64,000 bases of DNA from Gigaspora margarita (GCA_009809945.1 WTPW01000710.1:191124-255123), one strand, 5' to 3'. Shown: positions 21,031-33,000, counted from the stretch's first letter. Made by a program: numbers and translations. The notes: generated by a model from the letters alone, not told the origin.

Positions 21031-21703
21031 TGTGGGGCTGGGCAAAGTATTTGTTTTTGATTAGTTTTTTTTTTTAATACAATTGTATCTTAACTTTGAG
21101 TTTTTTTTCGTAGTTGGCTATGATATTATAATGCGGTATGCGGGAAAATAAATTAATAAAAAAAATAGATTGTAGTTGTGTTATGATATATCGTTATTTT
21201 TTTTTTTAAAAAAATAAAAAACTTTGGGATATAGATTTGCTTTAACTTATAGTTTCGTTGCATGATATTTTTGGGTAATCGACTAATCAAAATCGGTCCA
21301 TGAGTCATATGTTTGCTTCATGACATGTGACTCATATGATTGGTCGATTATGGGGTCACCATGGCAACAGGTTGCCATAAAATAATGCCCTAAATTATAA
21401 ATAAAATTAAAATTTTTACTTTTTATTTAAACTTTTTAATATAAAGATAAAAATTTTAAACTTGTTTTTTTTTATTTAAACTTTTTATATAAAAATAAAA
21501 TTTAAATTTTATATATTAATTATATTAAATTTAAACTTTTTTAATATAAAAATAAAATTTAAATATTATAAATTAATTATATAAATTATAAATAAAATTA
21601 AATTTTTACTTCTTATTTGAACTTTTTAATATAAAAAAATTTTAAGCTTGTATTTTATTTGAACTTTTTATATAAGGATAAAATTTAAATATTATATATT
21701 ATG

Positions 21704-22306
21704 AGTTTACTAAAATGTACTACTGGTGCCAACACCATAATGATTTTTCACCAATCACATTCTTTAAATGTAGTATAATATAAAGATTTTGTATAATATA
21801 AATTTTTTGCTATTTTGCTATTTTTTTCAAAAATACCTTCTAACTCAAAATTTCATCTATAAACCCACCTTTTTTTTTTAAAAAAAAAAATTTCTTGTAA
21901 AATTTACTATATACTATGCCTCACTCTAACCCCTAACTATTAACTCTTACTTAACATTTATTAATTTTAATTTTTGTTTATTTTTTTTGTTTATTTTTTT
22001 ATATTGATCTTTATGTTATACTACNAAGATTTTGTATAATATAAATTTTTTGCTATTTTGCTATTTTTTTCAAAAATACCTTCTAACTCAAAATTTCATC
22101 TATAAACCCACCTTTTTTTTTTAAAAAAAAAAATTTCTTGTAAAATTTACTATATACTATGCCTCACTCTAACCCCTAACTATTAACTCTTACTTAACAT
22201 TTATTAATTTTAATTTTTGTTTATTTTTTTTGTTTATTTTTTTATATTGATCTTTATGTTATACTACATACTAGTGTTGAATACTAGTGGTGCATTTTAG
22301 TAAACT
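21704..22306. mobile_element. MITE with AGTTTACTAAAATG ends
   Basis: AGTTTACTAAAATGTACTAC on the left matches AGTTTACTAAAATGCACCAC inverted on the right. No coding sequence. The interior contains a 242-bp segment present twice around a single N, so the true element is probably about 360 bp. The target duplication is not clear. Confidence 0.7.
21783..22267. repeat. Identical 242-bp direct repeat around an N (likely assembly artefact)
   Basis: 21783-22024 and 22026-22267 are identical over 242 bp as far as can be read, including homopolymer lengths, and are separated only by an N at 22025. This is what results when two overlapping contig ends are scaffolded without merging. Confidence 0.85.
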
Positions 22307-22396
22307 TGATATATTAATTAATAAATTGTAAATAAATAAAATTTAAAATTATTAGGTTTAGACTAGAAATAAGTATTTTAGGTTTATTTATTTTTT

Positions 22397-23655
22397 TTTA
22401 AGATAGGGCCTTGCTTGTATCTTTATTGGATAATTTATGTAAGAGATTGCATCATACAATAACTTAAATTGTACAATGACAAATACATATAAATTACATT
22501 CAAGAATAGAAGCTCAGACTAATTATATGGGCAGATTTGTTTCCATTAAATATTGTCACAAATTTGAGTTTATCACATATGATAATCAAAACTTGACCTT
22601 AGTCAATCAAATTAATAAAATAACTTTTGTAATCAAAAGTGATTAATATTGATAACAATTTATTGCCAAACGATTTATTATCAAATTATTTATTATCAGT
22701 GAAACTTTATTTAATAATTATATATTTTTAAATAGTAATTCAATTCTATATTTTGTTATCACCTTTACTAGAGATGCATTTCAACTTTAGCTCATATTAA
22801 ATTAAACAATATCGCTTATACGCATTTGATTTAAATTAATTAAAATAATTGATATTTATCTAAAACATCTAGAATTTTTATTTTTTTGTTAACTATATAT
22901 CTAGTAATTAATATTTTAGTTTTGAAATTAGTAAATATTAATATGAAGTAAAAAAAAATAATCAATTTTGTAAGGTCTTCTGAATGAATAAATTTATACT
23001 ACAATACCAAACCTATTTTTGTATTTCAAATAACTTGTTTAAAGATCTTTGCTACATACTGCACATAGCTCCCATGATTTTATATTGTCTATATATTTTT
23101 GTTTTTTATTCGTGCTTAAATTTCTATCAAATACAACCAACTCAGTATAATGTTTATGACAAAGTTGATTATTAATAAGTTTTTATACTTGTGGGATCTT
23201 AAAAAACAATTGCAGAATCTAGTCTTGTTAAATATTGTTAATACAGTTGGTTATCTAATTTGAGTTTTATCTTTAAACTTGGAGCAGCTTAACTCTTCAT
23301 AGGTTTAGATAAAAGATTTGGTATCAGTTTGTAAAATTTTTGCCACATATCACACCTGGCCCTGTATTCCTGCATAGTGAGCTCTTTGCCATTGTTACTA
23401 GTAAAAGTTATGTCTAAAAAATTATTGTAGAATCAGTACAAGATCATTGAAGCTAAAGTTTTGTTAAATGTAAGCACAAAATTTCATACTACTATATTAA
23501 AAACATGAGGGGCTTCAAAAAAGTAAATATCACTTTTATTATTACATTAAACAAATTAACCAATCAGAACAGATTCTCAATAATCACATGGAAATAAATC
23601 TGCTATATGTTTATTTACGACCTAAACCTACTAGAATGATCAAGACTTATCTAGA
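22397..23655 (-). mobile_element. LINE 3' tail fragment, split by another element
   Basis: 22397-22531 (GGGCCTTGCTTGTATCTTTA, then AAGCTCAGACTAA) and about 23606-23655 (GACCTAAACCTACTAGAATG) together match the 3' end of the minus-strand LINE at 58560-58740, where they are contiguous. It is a short, 5'-truncated LINE copy, old, with no coding remnant. Confidence 0.65.
22532..23605. mobile_element. Element nested in the LINE tail
   Basis: It begins GGCAGATTTGTTTCCATT and ends with the inverted AGCAGATTTATTTCCATG; TATATG occurs at both edges. About 1.07 kb, AT-rich, with no recognisable protein; the 63-codon frame at 22984-23175 has no support. Superfamily not known. Confidence 0.5.
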
Positions 23656-23939
23656 TTTGAATAGTTAAAATATGATTAGTAGGAGTACTATAGTGGCCTA
23701 CTATATTATTATAGACACTTTTTGAAATTTTATATTGAGCTAAATAAATAAGATATAAGCTAAAAATTATATAAAATATTAGTTGAATCTAAAGCTTTTA
23801 AATAAAAAAAAAATTATAAAATTCTATGCAGTACTTTTTGAAATAATTAAGTTTAAAAATTTTTTAGATTTTTTCATTTGTATGATTTACTAGTTTTTAA
23901 TATAGGTTTAATATAATATGAATTTTAATTTTTAGTATA

Positions 23940-24734
23940 GGTCAGTGCAAAAATGTAGATACACGACAGCTAAAAATTTACATTGTCTACATATAAAAGT
24001 TTTTATATACAAGTTATTTATTTACAATTTTTTTATACAAATAAAGTAGATTTTGAGCTATCTTTTAATATATTTATTATTATTATTTTATATACATTTT
24101 ATTGAGTAATAATTTTTAAAAAATTCAATATTTTTTCAAAAAAAGCATTCTTTTTAGAAAAAATTTATTTTCCCCACCAATATGCAACTTTAAAAGTTTG
24201 TACTATGCAAGCACATTACTACAAGCATGCTAAATATGCAGTTAAAATTTTAGCTTAATTGAATTGTTAGATGTTAGGATATGAATTTTTAAAATTTATT
24301 ATTAATTTACTATGTTTTACAAAATTACTATAGTAAATTTCATGCAATTTTTGCATTATATAGTAAATTGATAATAAATTTTAAAAATTTATATTTTAAT
24401 AACTGCTGATTCAATTAAGCCAAAACTTTAACTATATCTTTAGCATATATATAGCAATCTACTTAATTAATTTAAACTTATAATATTGTATATTGGTGGC
24501 AAAAATAATTTTTCTGAAAAGATTGCTTTTTTTAGTTTTTTTTAAAGAAAATATTGAATTTTTTAAAAAATTTATTACTCAATAAAATGGCTATAAAATA
24601 ATAAATTAAAAGATAGCTCAAAATCTACTTTATTTGGTTTAAAAAAATTGTAAATAAATAGCTTGTATATAAAAACTTTTATATGTAAACAATGTAAATT
24701 TTTAGCTAAGTGTATCTATATTTTTGCACCAGCC
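23940..24734. mobile_element. 795-bp near-perfect palindromic MITE B
   Basis: Ends GGTCAGTGCAAAAATGTAGA and GGCTGGTGCAAAAATATAGA match inverted, with TA on both sides. The arms pair along nearly the whole length: GTAGATTTTGAGCTATCTTT occurs on the left and, inverted, on the right. The centre is near 24337. It is Tc1/mariner-like and folds into one long hairpin, which could yield double-stranded RNA if transcribed. Confidence 0.88.
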
Positions 24735-24863
24735 TATATATATTAAAACTTTTTTTTATTAATAATCTAGATTTTTTTAATAAAGTCATTTAGCATAACA
24801 AATTGTACATATTTTAAAAATTTTATAATTTTTTAAAAAATATTTAGATATTTACTATATATA

Positions 24864-25669
24864 CAGTGGCCTACCATAAATTGTGGACACTTTTTAAAAA
24901 TTTATATAGAGCTCAATTTATAAGATATTAAGCTAAAAATAAAAATATAAATGCATTAAATCTATATCTTTTAAATAAAAAAAAGTTTATAAAATTCTAT
25001 GCAATACTTTTTAAAATAATCAGATTTTAGTAAATTTTAGATTTTTTTATTTTTGCGATTTGCTAATTTTTAATATATTCTTATAGTAGCACAAATTATT
25101 AAATATAGTAATATATAAACTTGATTTTTTATAAAGTAAACTAGCAATTTTTTTAAATAAAAGTATTTAGCATAACAAATTGTATATATTTTGAAAGTTT
25201 TATAATTTTTAAAAATTTATTTACTAAATTACTATATATAGTAATAAAATTACTATATTTAGTAATTTTTAATTTTAATTTAGTAATTTTAATTCTAAGA
25301 TTTAAAAGTAATAACTAGCTTAATATTTTTTAAAATTTTATAAAAATTTGTAATTATTTATAATTTGTTATGCTGAATAATTTTTACTTAATTTTGAAAT
25401 TTAGTTAACTTAATAAAAATTTTACTTTTACTATATACATATTATTTTAATCATTTTTTTAACATTATAATTTTTATGATTGTATAACATTGCAAAAAAT
25501 TAAAATTTTTAATTATTTTAAAAAGTACAGCATAGAATTTTTTTATTTTTTTTTTATTTGAAAGATATCGATTTAATAAATTTATATTTTTATATTTAGC
25601 TTAATATCTTATAAATTTAGCTTTATATAAATTTTTTAAAAGTGTCCACAATATTATAGTAGGCCACTG
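24864..25669. mobile_element. Mariner MITE A, copy 2 (806 bp, complete)
   Basis: Ends CAGTGGCCTACCATAAATTG and CAGTGGCCTACTATAATATT match inverted; TA lies at 24862-24863 and 25670-25671. The arms pair for over 80 bp. It is inserted into MITE A copy 1, whose sequence (TAGTAATAAAATTACTATAT) resumes directly after 25670. Confidence 0.9.
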
Positions 25670-25729
25670 TAGTAATAAAATTACTATATTTGGTAATTTG
25701 TTAATTTTATTTTAATAATTTAACATTAA

Positions 25730-25877
25730 GGGCCGTGTCATTAATCACCTGATTATTTTTTATCAGAGGTCTACCCCCCTCCCTCCTTCTTAATATAGAT
25801 TTGGTCAGGTTCCAATATATAATTTCAACTTTTTTTACCCCTCTCTCCTAGAAAATCACCTGATTTTTGTCATCCAC
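25730..25877. mobile_element. 148-bp MITE, TAA/TTA target, copy 1
   Basis: Ends GGGCCGTGTCATTAATCACC and GTGGATGACAAAAATCAGG (reverse complement), flanked by TAA on both sides (25727-25729, 25878-25880). A three-base TWA target is typical of PIF/Harbinger elements. A second good copy in the opposite orientation lies at 54209-54358. Confidence 0.8.
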
Positions 25878-25971
25878 TAACTTTAAATAATAATATTTTG
25901 CTTAAAATTTTTAAAAGTTTTTAAAAATTTAGAATTATATGTAATTTATTATACTGAACAAATTTTATATA

Positions 25972-27310
25972 ATAATTAGGGTATTATTTTATGGAGACAT
26001 ATTGCTATGGCAACCCCTGTGATTGACCAATCAAAGTCAATTATGTGTATCCTTATTTTTTTTATTATTTATTTTTTAACTTTTTTTTATTTTATTAATT
26101 TATTAATTTTTTTTTTAAATTTATAAAAAAAATAGAACAAAATAAGAAGAAAAATGAGACAAAATTGGGATGAAATACGGGACGAAAAAATGAAACACAA
26201 AATAGGATTTCTTTTTTTTAAATTTTTTTTTATTTAATTTATTAATTTAATTTATTTTATTTTATTTTTTAAATTTTAATTTATTTTTTTTTTTAGTTGA
26301 ATACAAATATAAAGAAAAACAGAATGAAAACAAAAAGAAACACAGAATGAAAACAGGACAATGAAAAATGGGACGAGATAAAAACAGATAAAAATGTTAA
26401 CAAACGAACCCAAAACAACAGAAAAGCCCACCAAAAATGATGAAGAAGAACCACCGAAGGACTTACGGAACCCACCAAAGAACTTACCAGAAGAACACAA
26501 AGAGACAAAGAACTTTTCTACCAAAAAATGACCAAGAACTACTAAAGGACTTGAACCCACCAACGAAGAGACAAAGAACTTACCCACCAGAAAATGACAA
26601 AATTACTCACTAAAAAATGATGAAGAAGACCCACCAAACCTACTAACGAAGAGAGAAAGAACCTCCCACTAAAAAGTGGCAAAATTACACCAAAAAAATG
26701 ATGAAAAAGAACCACTTAAGGACTTACAGAACCCATCAACAAAAAGACAAAGAACCTACTGACTGAAAAATGACAAAATTACCTACTGGAAAATGGTAAA
26801 GAACCACCGAATGACTTACAGAACCTACTAATGAAGAGAGAAAGAACTGAAAACACACCAAAAAATGATGAAGAACTACCAAAAGACTTGAACCCACTAA
26901 TGAAGAGACCCAATGAAAAACGATGAAGAAAAACTACCGAAGGATGACGAAGAGACAAAAAACCTATTACCGAAAAATGACAAACTTATATACCGAAAAA
27001 CGACGAAGAATCACCAAAGGACTTAAAAACCACCTATAAAGACTGCTCTAGTGACAACTCCAACGATGACTCCAGCGATGACTCTAACAATGACTCTAGT
27101 GATAACTCTAGTAGTGACTCCGGTGATGATTCTAGTGAAAAGATTCTAAACAACTAAAAAAAATTCACGGTTACTAAAAAAAAAATAAAATAAAACAAAA
27201 ATAAAAAAAAAAAAAATAGATCATCTTATATGATCGCCAATCTCAAAAATAATTGGTCGATATATAAGGGTTGCCATGGCGATGGGTCACCAATTCTTTT
27301 TTTCTAATAA
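25972..27310. mobile_element. 'ACCAATCA' family element, copy 2
   Basis: The left end (TAGGGTATTATTTTATGG, CTATGGCAACC, GATTGACCAATCA) matches the inverted right side (GTGACCCATCGCCATGG, CGACCAATTATTTTTGAGA). The body is an A-rich degenerate minisatellite (26400-27010) of units like ACCGAAGGACTTACGGAACC, then GATGACTCTAG repeats at 27045-27135. The 103- and 71-codon minus-strand frames here are low-complexity repeat translations. Confidence 0.6.
26400..27135. repeat. Degenerate minisatellite plus GACTCTAGTGATGACTC array
   Basis: 26400-27010 holds about a dozen decayed units combining AAAATGA, GAAGA, ACCACC and GACTTACGGAACCC. 27045-27135 is a clearer 15-bp array (GATGACTCTAACAATGACTC). Equivalent tracts occur at 20080-20200, 45660-45720 and 52795-52835. 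Confidence 0.65.
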
Positions 27311-28219
27311 TTATATATAGTTTATTGAATTTTGCTAACTTTCTCCCTAGGTAACAGCACCTAGTTCAGAAATCGGAGTTAACTCGGGTCAGAAGTTGGG
27401 TCAGAAGTCAGTCGGAAGTCAGGTCAAAAAATTTAGAGCACGTGAACTGATAATCACAGGATTTTCTGATATTAGTACATACGGCGCAATTCAAAACTAA
27501 ATATATAATTGAAAAGACATTTCCGTTATCCTTTGCTTCGCAAAGAATAGTTTATGCTTCCGCTACAGCTGTCGCCTCTGCTACAGCATTTTTATTTACT
27601 ACAGCATAGGAATTTATTTACTACAGCATAGGAAAAAGACTTTTAATCGCTTTACCCTAACCCTAACTAACCAGGAATTTCAGCTTAAATCGCAAACTTC
27701 ACTATCCCGCGATTTTGTATAGCCCAAACCAATATATCTTGCTAAACTCAAGCCCTATAGGTCCCTAACCCTAATCTAAATGAAGTTGAAATTCTTTGGG
27801 CATAGTCATGTCACGCTAACCCTAACTTAAACAAACGTGAAGTTTTGATGATAATCCTAGGTAAGATACTCCGTATATTCTTATGGAAAAAAAGATATCA
27901 TCAGTTAGTAATAGTTAAATAAAGAAGCGAAACAGTGTATTTTTATACTTAGCTTCAAATTATTTCTTCCTGATTACTATACTATTGTTCAAACGTTTAT
28001 TCAAGAGATCAAAAAAAATGCTTGCCCTAAAGTTATGTAAGAATCGGTGATGAAAGTGCATATAAAATAAGATGATTCAAATGATGCATAACAAGGATGT
28101 AATTATAGAGTCATGATCAAATGATCATTTGCATAATGTAATAATCGTAGTTAAAATGTCAATATATAAGCAAAAGCGAAATAAAGAAGAATAGTTAATT
28201 ACTCTTTCGCTCTCAATAG
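27311..28219. other. No gene; several CCCTAA-type motifs
   Basis: No ORF of note. CTTTACCCTAACCCTAACTA near 27650, CCCTAACCCTAATC near 27763 and CTAACCCTAAC near 27820 look telomere-like but are short and separated by ordinary sequence. TACTACAGCATAGGAA is duplicated at about 27596-27630. This may include the 5' flank or terminal region of the MULE that follows. Confidence 0.5.
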
Positions 28220-31052
28220 AAATAAAAACTGAATATACATTTTAAATACACTTGCCTTGTTAATATTGTTTGTGACAAAACCTGCGATACTATTGTACTG
28301 TACTGTTCTATTTACAAAATAGAAGGTGACGATCACAGTAATTCAATCAAATCGTTATGTTTTCAATATCCTTGCAAATATGGTATAGAATATTCTGGCT
28401 ACCATTTAGAAGCAAATGAAGTTTCATATAAAGATACAGAGATACTGAATGAAACTTCAGTAGATATTAGAATAGTTGATAAAGCTCAAACAGAGGAACT
28501 GATTTATGATGAGGACTTGATTCAACATGATGATGATGATGATACTGACGATAACGACGATGAGGACAATGACAGCGATGATAATGATGATGCTGATGAT
28601 GATAATAGCGAACAAAGAAAATTAGTATTAAATACAGATACAAAATTTGATACATGGGATTATCTGATAAATTTCTTGACGACTATACAAAACAAGAAGG
28701 TTTCAGTATATGCAAGAAAAGGCATATATTAGATCCAAAAGATAGTACTATTATAAGACGTCAAACATATGAATGCTCTTATACCAGTACGCACGAACCT
28801 CAGAAGGAAATTCTAGAAGAGAACAGAAGGGATCAAGATTCACATATGATTGGGTGTCCCTGGCATATTATACTTGCCTTTCTTAAATCAGTTGATAAAA
28901 TTCAGGTTAACAATATAATCGGTGAACATAATCATGCGATGAATCCTCTCATTGCTGAAATAGCACCACGATTTAGAAAATTAACCAATGAAATGTTGGA
29001 AAAAATTAAATTCTGGACGATCTATGGCAAAATGGGTATAGCAACCCAATACAATCTATTAGTTGCATCATTTCCAGATAAAATAATAAATAAAAAAGAT
29101 TTGAGTAATGCTATACAAAAATTTAAAAAACAAGTAAAACCAGATAGAAATGATGCATGTAATATGCTTACTATGTTATATTTAAAAAAAGATAATAATC
29201 CAAGGTGAATAATAAAGCCTCGGTTCGAAGTGGATGAAAGAAGGCTAAATTCGTTGTTTTGGATGTCCCCCGATCAAGTTAATGCTTATAAAAGATATTA
29301 GGATGTTGTAATCGTTGATACAACATATAAAACTAATCAATTCGATATGATATTAATGTTAGTTATAGTTGTTGATAATAACTTTCAGAATTTAATAGTT
29401 GCTGCTGCACTTTTAGAAGATGAAACAGAAGCAACATTTACATGGGTTCTCCAAGAATTAAAAAACTCTTGCGATGCTGCTCCGGTAGTTTTATACTCTG
29501 ATGCTAATCTAGCATTAATCGCGTCTGTACGAAATAATTATTCCAAGACACGACATCTTCACTGCATTTTTCACATTGACCTAAACTTAAGAAAGAAGCT
29601 TAAAGGAAAGTTGAGAGATTAGTTTGAAATATTTCATTCTAAATTTTTAGTAATGCATAATTCACTTTGCCATAATAAATTTGAAACACAGTGGAGTACA
29701 CTTATTGACGAATATCCAGATTGTAAAAACTATCTTATAAAAATCTTATATCCCTGTAAGAGTAGTGGGCCAGTTACGCGATCAATAGAAATTTCATAGC
29801 TAGAATCCAAAGCACACAGCGCGTAGAAGTATGTAATAAAATAATCAAAGACAAATGAACCAGATCTTCATGTTTAGCCGAGGTTGTTGAAGAAATTCAA
29901 AAAGCCTTTAATAATCAGTCAAAAAAGGCAACTTTAAGTGAATATAAAAACGAAATCCCAACGTGAGGAATACCAAGCATAATTGATGAATACTTTCCTA
30001 GACTAGATAAATTATTGCAAGAGTATTTAACGCCACAAATTCTTCAAAAACAGCATGATCAAATGGCACAGTCGTTATGCTATGATGTATTTTTATATAA
30101 TGGTTGCTGATCACTTCTAGAAGTACGGTTTATTATGTTAGTCAAGAAAATTAAAACATTACAAAAATAAAAACTAACATATATTATTAATGAACTTCCC
30201 TTTGGTGTAGACGACGGACGATTTTTATCACCAGAATATGGTCAGGGAAGATGATTATGATCAACCACAATTACTATTTTCATCATTGTTGGGAACAATA
30301 TCTCATAATTTTGTTAAAGAAGTATAGAAAGTAATTAGACATAGCGTACAAACCTCAGAACTGCAGTACATAATTCTTCTTAATGACGGTTCACATTTAT
30401 AGTATGCCGCAACTTTTTTTATGTTATGTCCTACTCAAAAAACATATATTTCCATATTTCATTAATTCCTTGACGCTAGTACAATAATAGCAAATATAAT
30501 ACCCATTAAGAGAATTTGAATATACTGACTTACCAAATCACTAGAAAAGAATCAGAGCTACCTTTACTCCAACCTTTAACGTTCCAACATTTGGTAGCAT
30601 TTAAACACACACATAATGTTAAATAGCTACAAGGACCTAAACAAAAGTATGGCTTCGGCATGAGCTATGCCAAAAAAGCTCTTGATCTTGCAATTCAGGC
30701 TGACAAAGTTGAAGAATTCGTTAGTCACTTGAAAAATTTCATTGAGGTGACAAAAAATGATTTGTTTAATACACAAAACAATGCTAGTTTTATAAGTGTC
30801 AAAGATCCTTTACATGTACCACATAAAGGCTGACAACCAAATAGATACAAATCCGGTACCGAACCTTCAAGAAAAGTTCAACATACTATTCAAAGTACTG
30901 AATGGAGCAATGAAACCAAAATCCAAAAGGTACTAAAGCTTTTAATGATAATGTTAGTACCTTTCAAGATTCAGAAACAAAGGTTAGAAGGTGTCATAAA
31001 TGCAAACAAGTTGGTCATTATGCACCGACGTGTCCAAATGTCAACGAATAAA
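28220..31052 (+). pseudogene. MULE transposase pseudogene 2 (FAR1-MULE-zinc knuckle)
   Basis: An open frame from about 28220 leads into an acidic run (28530-28620, nearly all Asp/Asn/Glu) and KFDTWD. After a frameshift, the 184-codon frame (28654-29208) holds the FAR1 domain with TYECSY, GCPWH and the GEHNH metal ligands. The same frame continues through a TGA at 29206 and a TAG at 29299 into the catalytic core: VVIVDTTYKTN (first Asp), VLYSDANLALI (second Asp), HCIFHIDLNLRKKL. After a TAG at 29620 and a shift near 29780 it reads ARIQSTQRVEV, then LAEVVEEIQKAF. A decayed SWIM region (LLNDGSHL, stop) lies near 30390. It ends in a clear CCHC knuckle, RCHKCKQVGHYAPTCP, near 30990-31030. Order and content match MULE pseudogene 1. 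No functional protein can be made. Confidence 0.88.
28517..28622 (+). repeat. GATGAT-rich tract encoding an acidic run
   Basis: A GAT/AAC-rich stretch encodes an almost pure Asp/Asn/Glu segment within the MULE N-terminal region. Acidic linkers in front of FAR1 domains are plausible, but the tract also behaves as a microsatellite. Confidence 0.7.
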
Positions 31053-31339
31053 AAAGGTGGGTATGTGTCTAGATAAAAAATAGTATCTAAAATACTGCAA
31101 ATGCAACAATATGTAATATAGCTACGATATATACTATGTATATTAAAGAATAAATAAACGCTAATGTTAGTGCATCAAAAAAAAAGTTTAGTAGAAGGTG
31201 CGTCAATGAAGAAAAAAAAGTGTGTTTGTAAAAAGTGCTACACAAAATACTGTATCATGCTATCACACAACAATATGTAAATTCAATGTAACCATAGCTA
31301 TGATAAATAAGTATATGATCTACATACTAGATGATATCA
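31053..31339. other. 3' flank of MULE pseudogene 2
   Basis: AT-rich non-coding DNA. Partly repeated motifs (AATACTGCAAATGCAACAAT and AATACTGTATCATGCTATCA; GTAGAAGGTGCGTCAATGAA) suggest a decayed terminal region, but no inverted repeat with the 5' side could be confirmed. Confidence 0.35.
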
Positions 31340-31678
31340 CCCTAGGTGAAAATTAGATAAAAACTAGTTTATTTAATAAAAAAATTTTTTTTAATATATA
31401 GTAATTATGATAACTAATTTTTTAAAATTACTAATTTCGTACAAGTATAACATTATACAAAATTGTATAACTTTAATTAACTTAAAAACTACTGCATAGA
31501 ATTTTGCAAACTTTTTTTTATTTAAAAATTTTAGATTTAATGAATAGTTTATTTTTTTTTTTTTAAGAGAGGTCTATCCTCTATAACTTTATTATAATTT
31601 CTTATAAGCTGTATATATACATTAATGTTATACATGTTTAAACCTATTTATTAAACAGAAATAGAAGTATGAGCTACT

Positions 31679-33000
31679 TTATTTATTGATGTGTAATGAT
31701 GTTTGGTTGGTATTAATATAATATTGAATACATTCTCTATGAGCTATTGGAGTAGAAAGTTGAATAGGGTTAAGCCATGAAGGTGTTATAAGCAGAGGTA
31801 GTGGAGTGTATGGAGAGTATTGCACTTGTCTAGATAGGATCCATATCTTTTCGTAGATATATTTAATGATTAAATGATGGAACATTGGGGAGAATCATTT
31901 CTTTAGTTTTTCAGTTGGAAGGAGTATTTTGTGATGATTCCAAGAGGAACTTTTCTATTGATGTGTAGGTTTTTGAATACTTGAAGATGTTCAGATTCAC
32001 AATTTGAACGTCTATGTTTTCTAATGCTTTTATTATTATCCGGCAAAGTTCACAGAGAAAGTCTTGATGATTTGATATGCAAGTTAAGAGGTGGGCTATA
32101 TCTTCAGATTATGCATAACACCTGAGACATAGGTGATTTGGGGTTTTCTTAAGATTTCTGTAGTGTAATAATAGATCAGTTGATAGTTCTTCTGTTAATA
32201 GCTTTACTTTGAAGTTTTTTAGGTTTGATAGTGTAAAATTTGTGTTTAGTGCTAGGGGTACATCTGCATATGATAAGTATTGTAGCATGGAGTTCTATTC
32301 TACATTGCCCAAGTGGGTAGTTCAAAGAGCGATACGTTGTTAATTGCTCCAATTAAGATAGTTTGTTATTTTGTAGAAGTGCTTTAAGAAGGTTTTGGCA
32401 AGGTATATACTTGGATATCCAAGGAGAAGTAGAATATATCTATTGTAGATGAAGTATTGTGGGGTTATTTCTAGAAGGAAGATATAGTAGGTTGAGCAAT
32501 TGATATTTTTTGTATAAGGTTAATTTTTAGGCTTTTATCTCCTTAAAGTGATTGAAATATGTGTTGAATCCAAGAGAATTCTTGTTTATCTAAAGTTATA
32601 ATGACTATGATCCCATCTTCTGTTTTGTTGAGGAATGTAAGAAGTTGAGAGCTATTGAAGGTAATATCAATTTTTGCTCTGCCAATAGTAGTCATGGTGA
32701 AAGATAAGAGAGTAATAATAGCATTGATTGGGGAGGGCCATATAGAGTTAAAGTATCCAAAAGAGGCATTATGGGTTGACAATTTTGCTATTGCTAAAGT
32801 TTTCATTTGCCCATGAACTATGTCTTTTTTTGTTGTGATATGTAGGAAGATTGTCTTTTTTTTAAAGTTGGAAGAGGTGAGTGCTCCTCAAAGGGGAATT
32901 AGTAGATCTCTGAATGCAGATAAAGGTCTCGCTAGAAGATTATAGTGATTATTACTAGAAGTAACTGATGTTGTATGTCTGTGATGGGGTAATAAGAGGG
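31679..33000 (-). pseudogene. LINE 1 RNase H, zinc motif and C-terminal region
   Basis: The RNase H remnant (32543-32806) reads PSPINAIITLLSF and AKIDITFNSSQLLTFL, equivalent to the KAELxAIL and YTDSQS motifs of LINE 2; the key acidic residues are lost. Around 32035-32125 a zinc-ligand pattern CLRC...H-x4-C is recognisable, matching CHLC...H-x3-C of LINE 3. The last piece (31679-31885) matches the C-terminal end of LINE 3. Several stops separate the pieces. Confidence 0.65.

Larger units (their letters stand above)
19690..21395. mobile_element. Large non-coding element, 'ACCAATCA' family, copy 1
   Basis: The left region (GCGACCCATCACTATG then ATTGACCAATCA) matches the inverted right region (TAGGGCATTATTTTATGG, then GTGACC and CGACCAATCA). 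The 25972-27310 element has the same kind of ends. The inside is T- and G-rich with minisatellite tracts: GGAGTCATTGTTCTTG-type units at 20080-20200 and TGCTTTCTTGTGTTTCTGCT units at 20505-20640. No protein family is recognisable. The small frames at 20067, 20490 and 20506 are minisatellite translations. A hAT MITE is nested at 20794-21030. Confidence 0.55.
23691..25972. mobile_element. Mariner MITE A, copy 1, holding three nested elements
   Basis: It starts TAGTGGCCTACTATATTATT after a TA, the same end as the Tc1 element at 4691 and MITE A copy 2. Pieces of copy 1 at 23691-23939, 24735-24863, 25670-25729 and 25878-25970 join in the order found in copy 2, for example TAGCATAACAAATTGTACAT and GTAATTTATTATACTGAACA. 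The intervening DNA is three separate insertions. Its right end is missing, cut by the element that begins near 25972. Confidence 0.75.

Noticed and set aside
26276..26587. Ser/Phe/Val-rich 103- and 71-codon ORFs
   Set aside because: Low-complexity translation of a decayed minisatellite.
26400..27010. Possible CRISPR-like array
   Set aside because: Units are degenerate and without constant repeats or spacers; the setting is eukaryotic transposon DNA.
28517..28622. Aspartate-rich protein as an independent gene
   Set aside because: It continues into FAR1/MULE coding sequence after one frameshift, so it is part of the transposase.
29206..29301. Reassigned TGA/TAG codons (variant genetic code)
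   Set aside because: All three stop codons occur along with frameshifts in the same relics, and the one at 29299 does not align to Trp in MULE 1. Decay is the simpler explanation.
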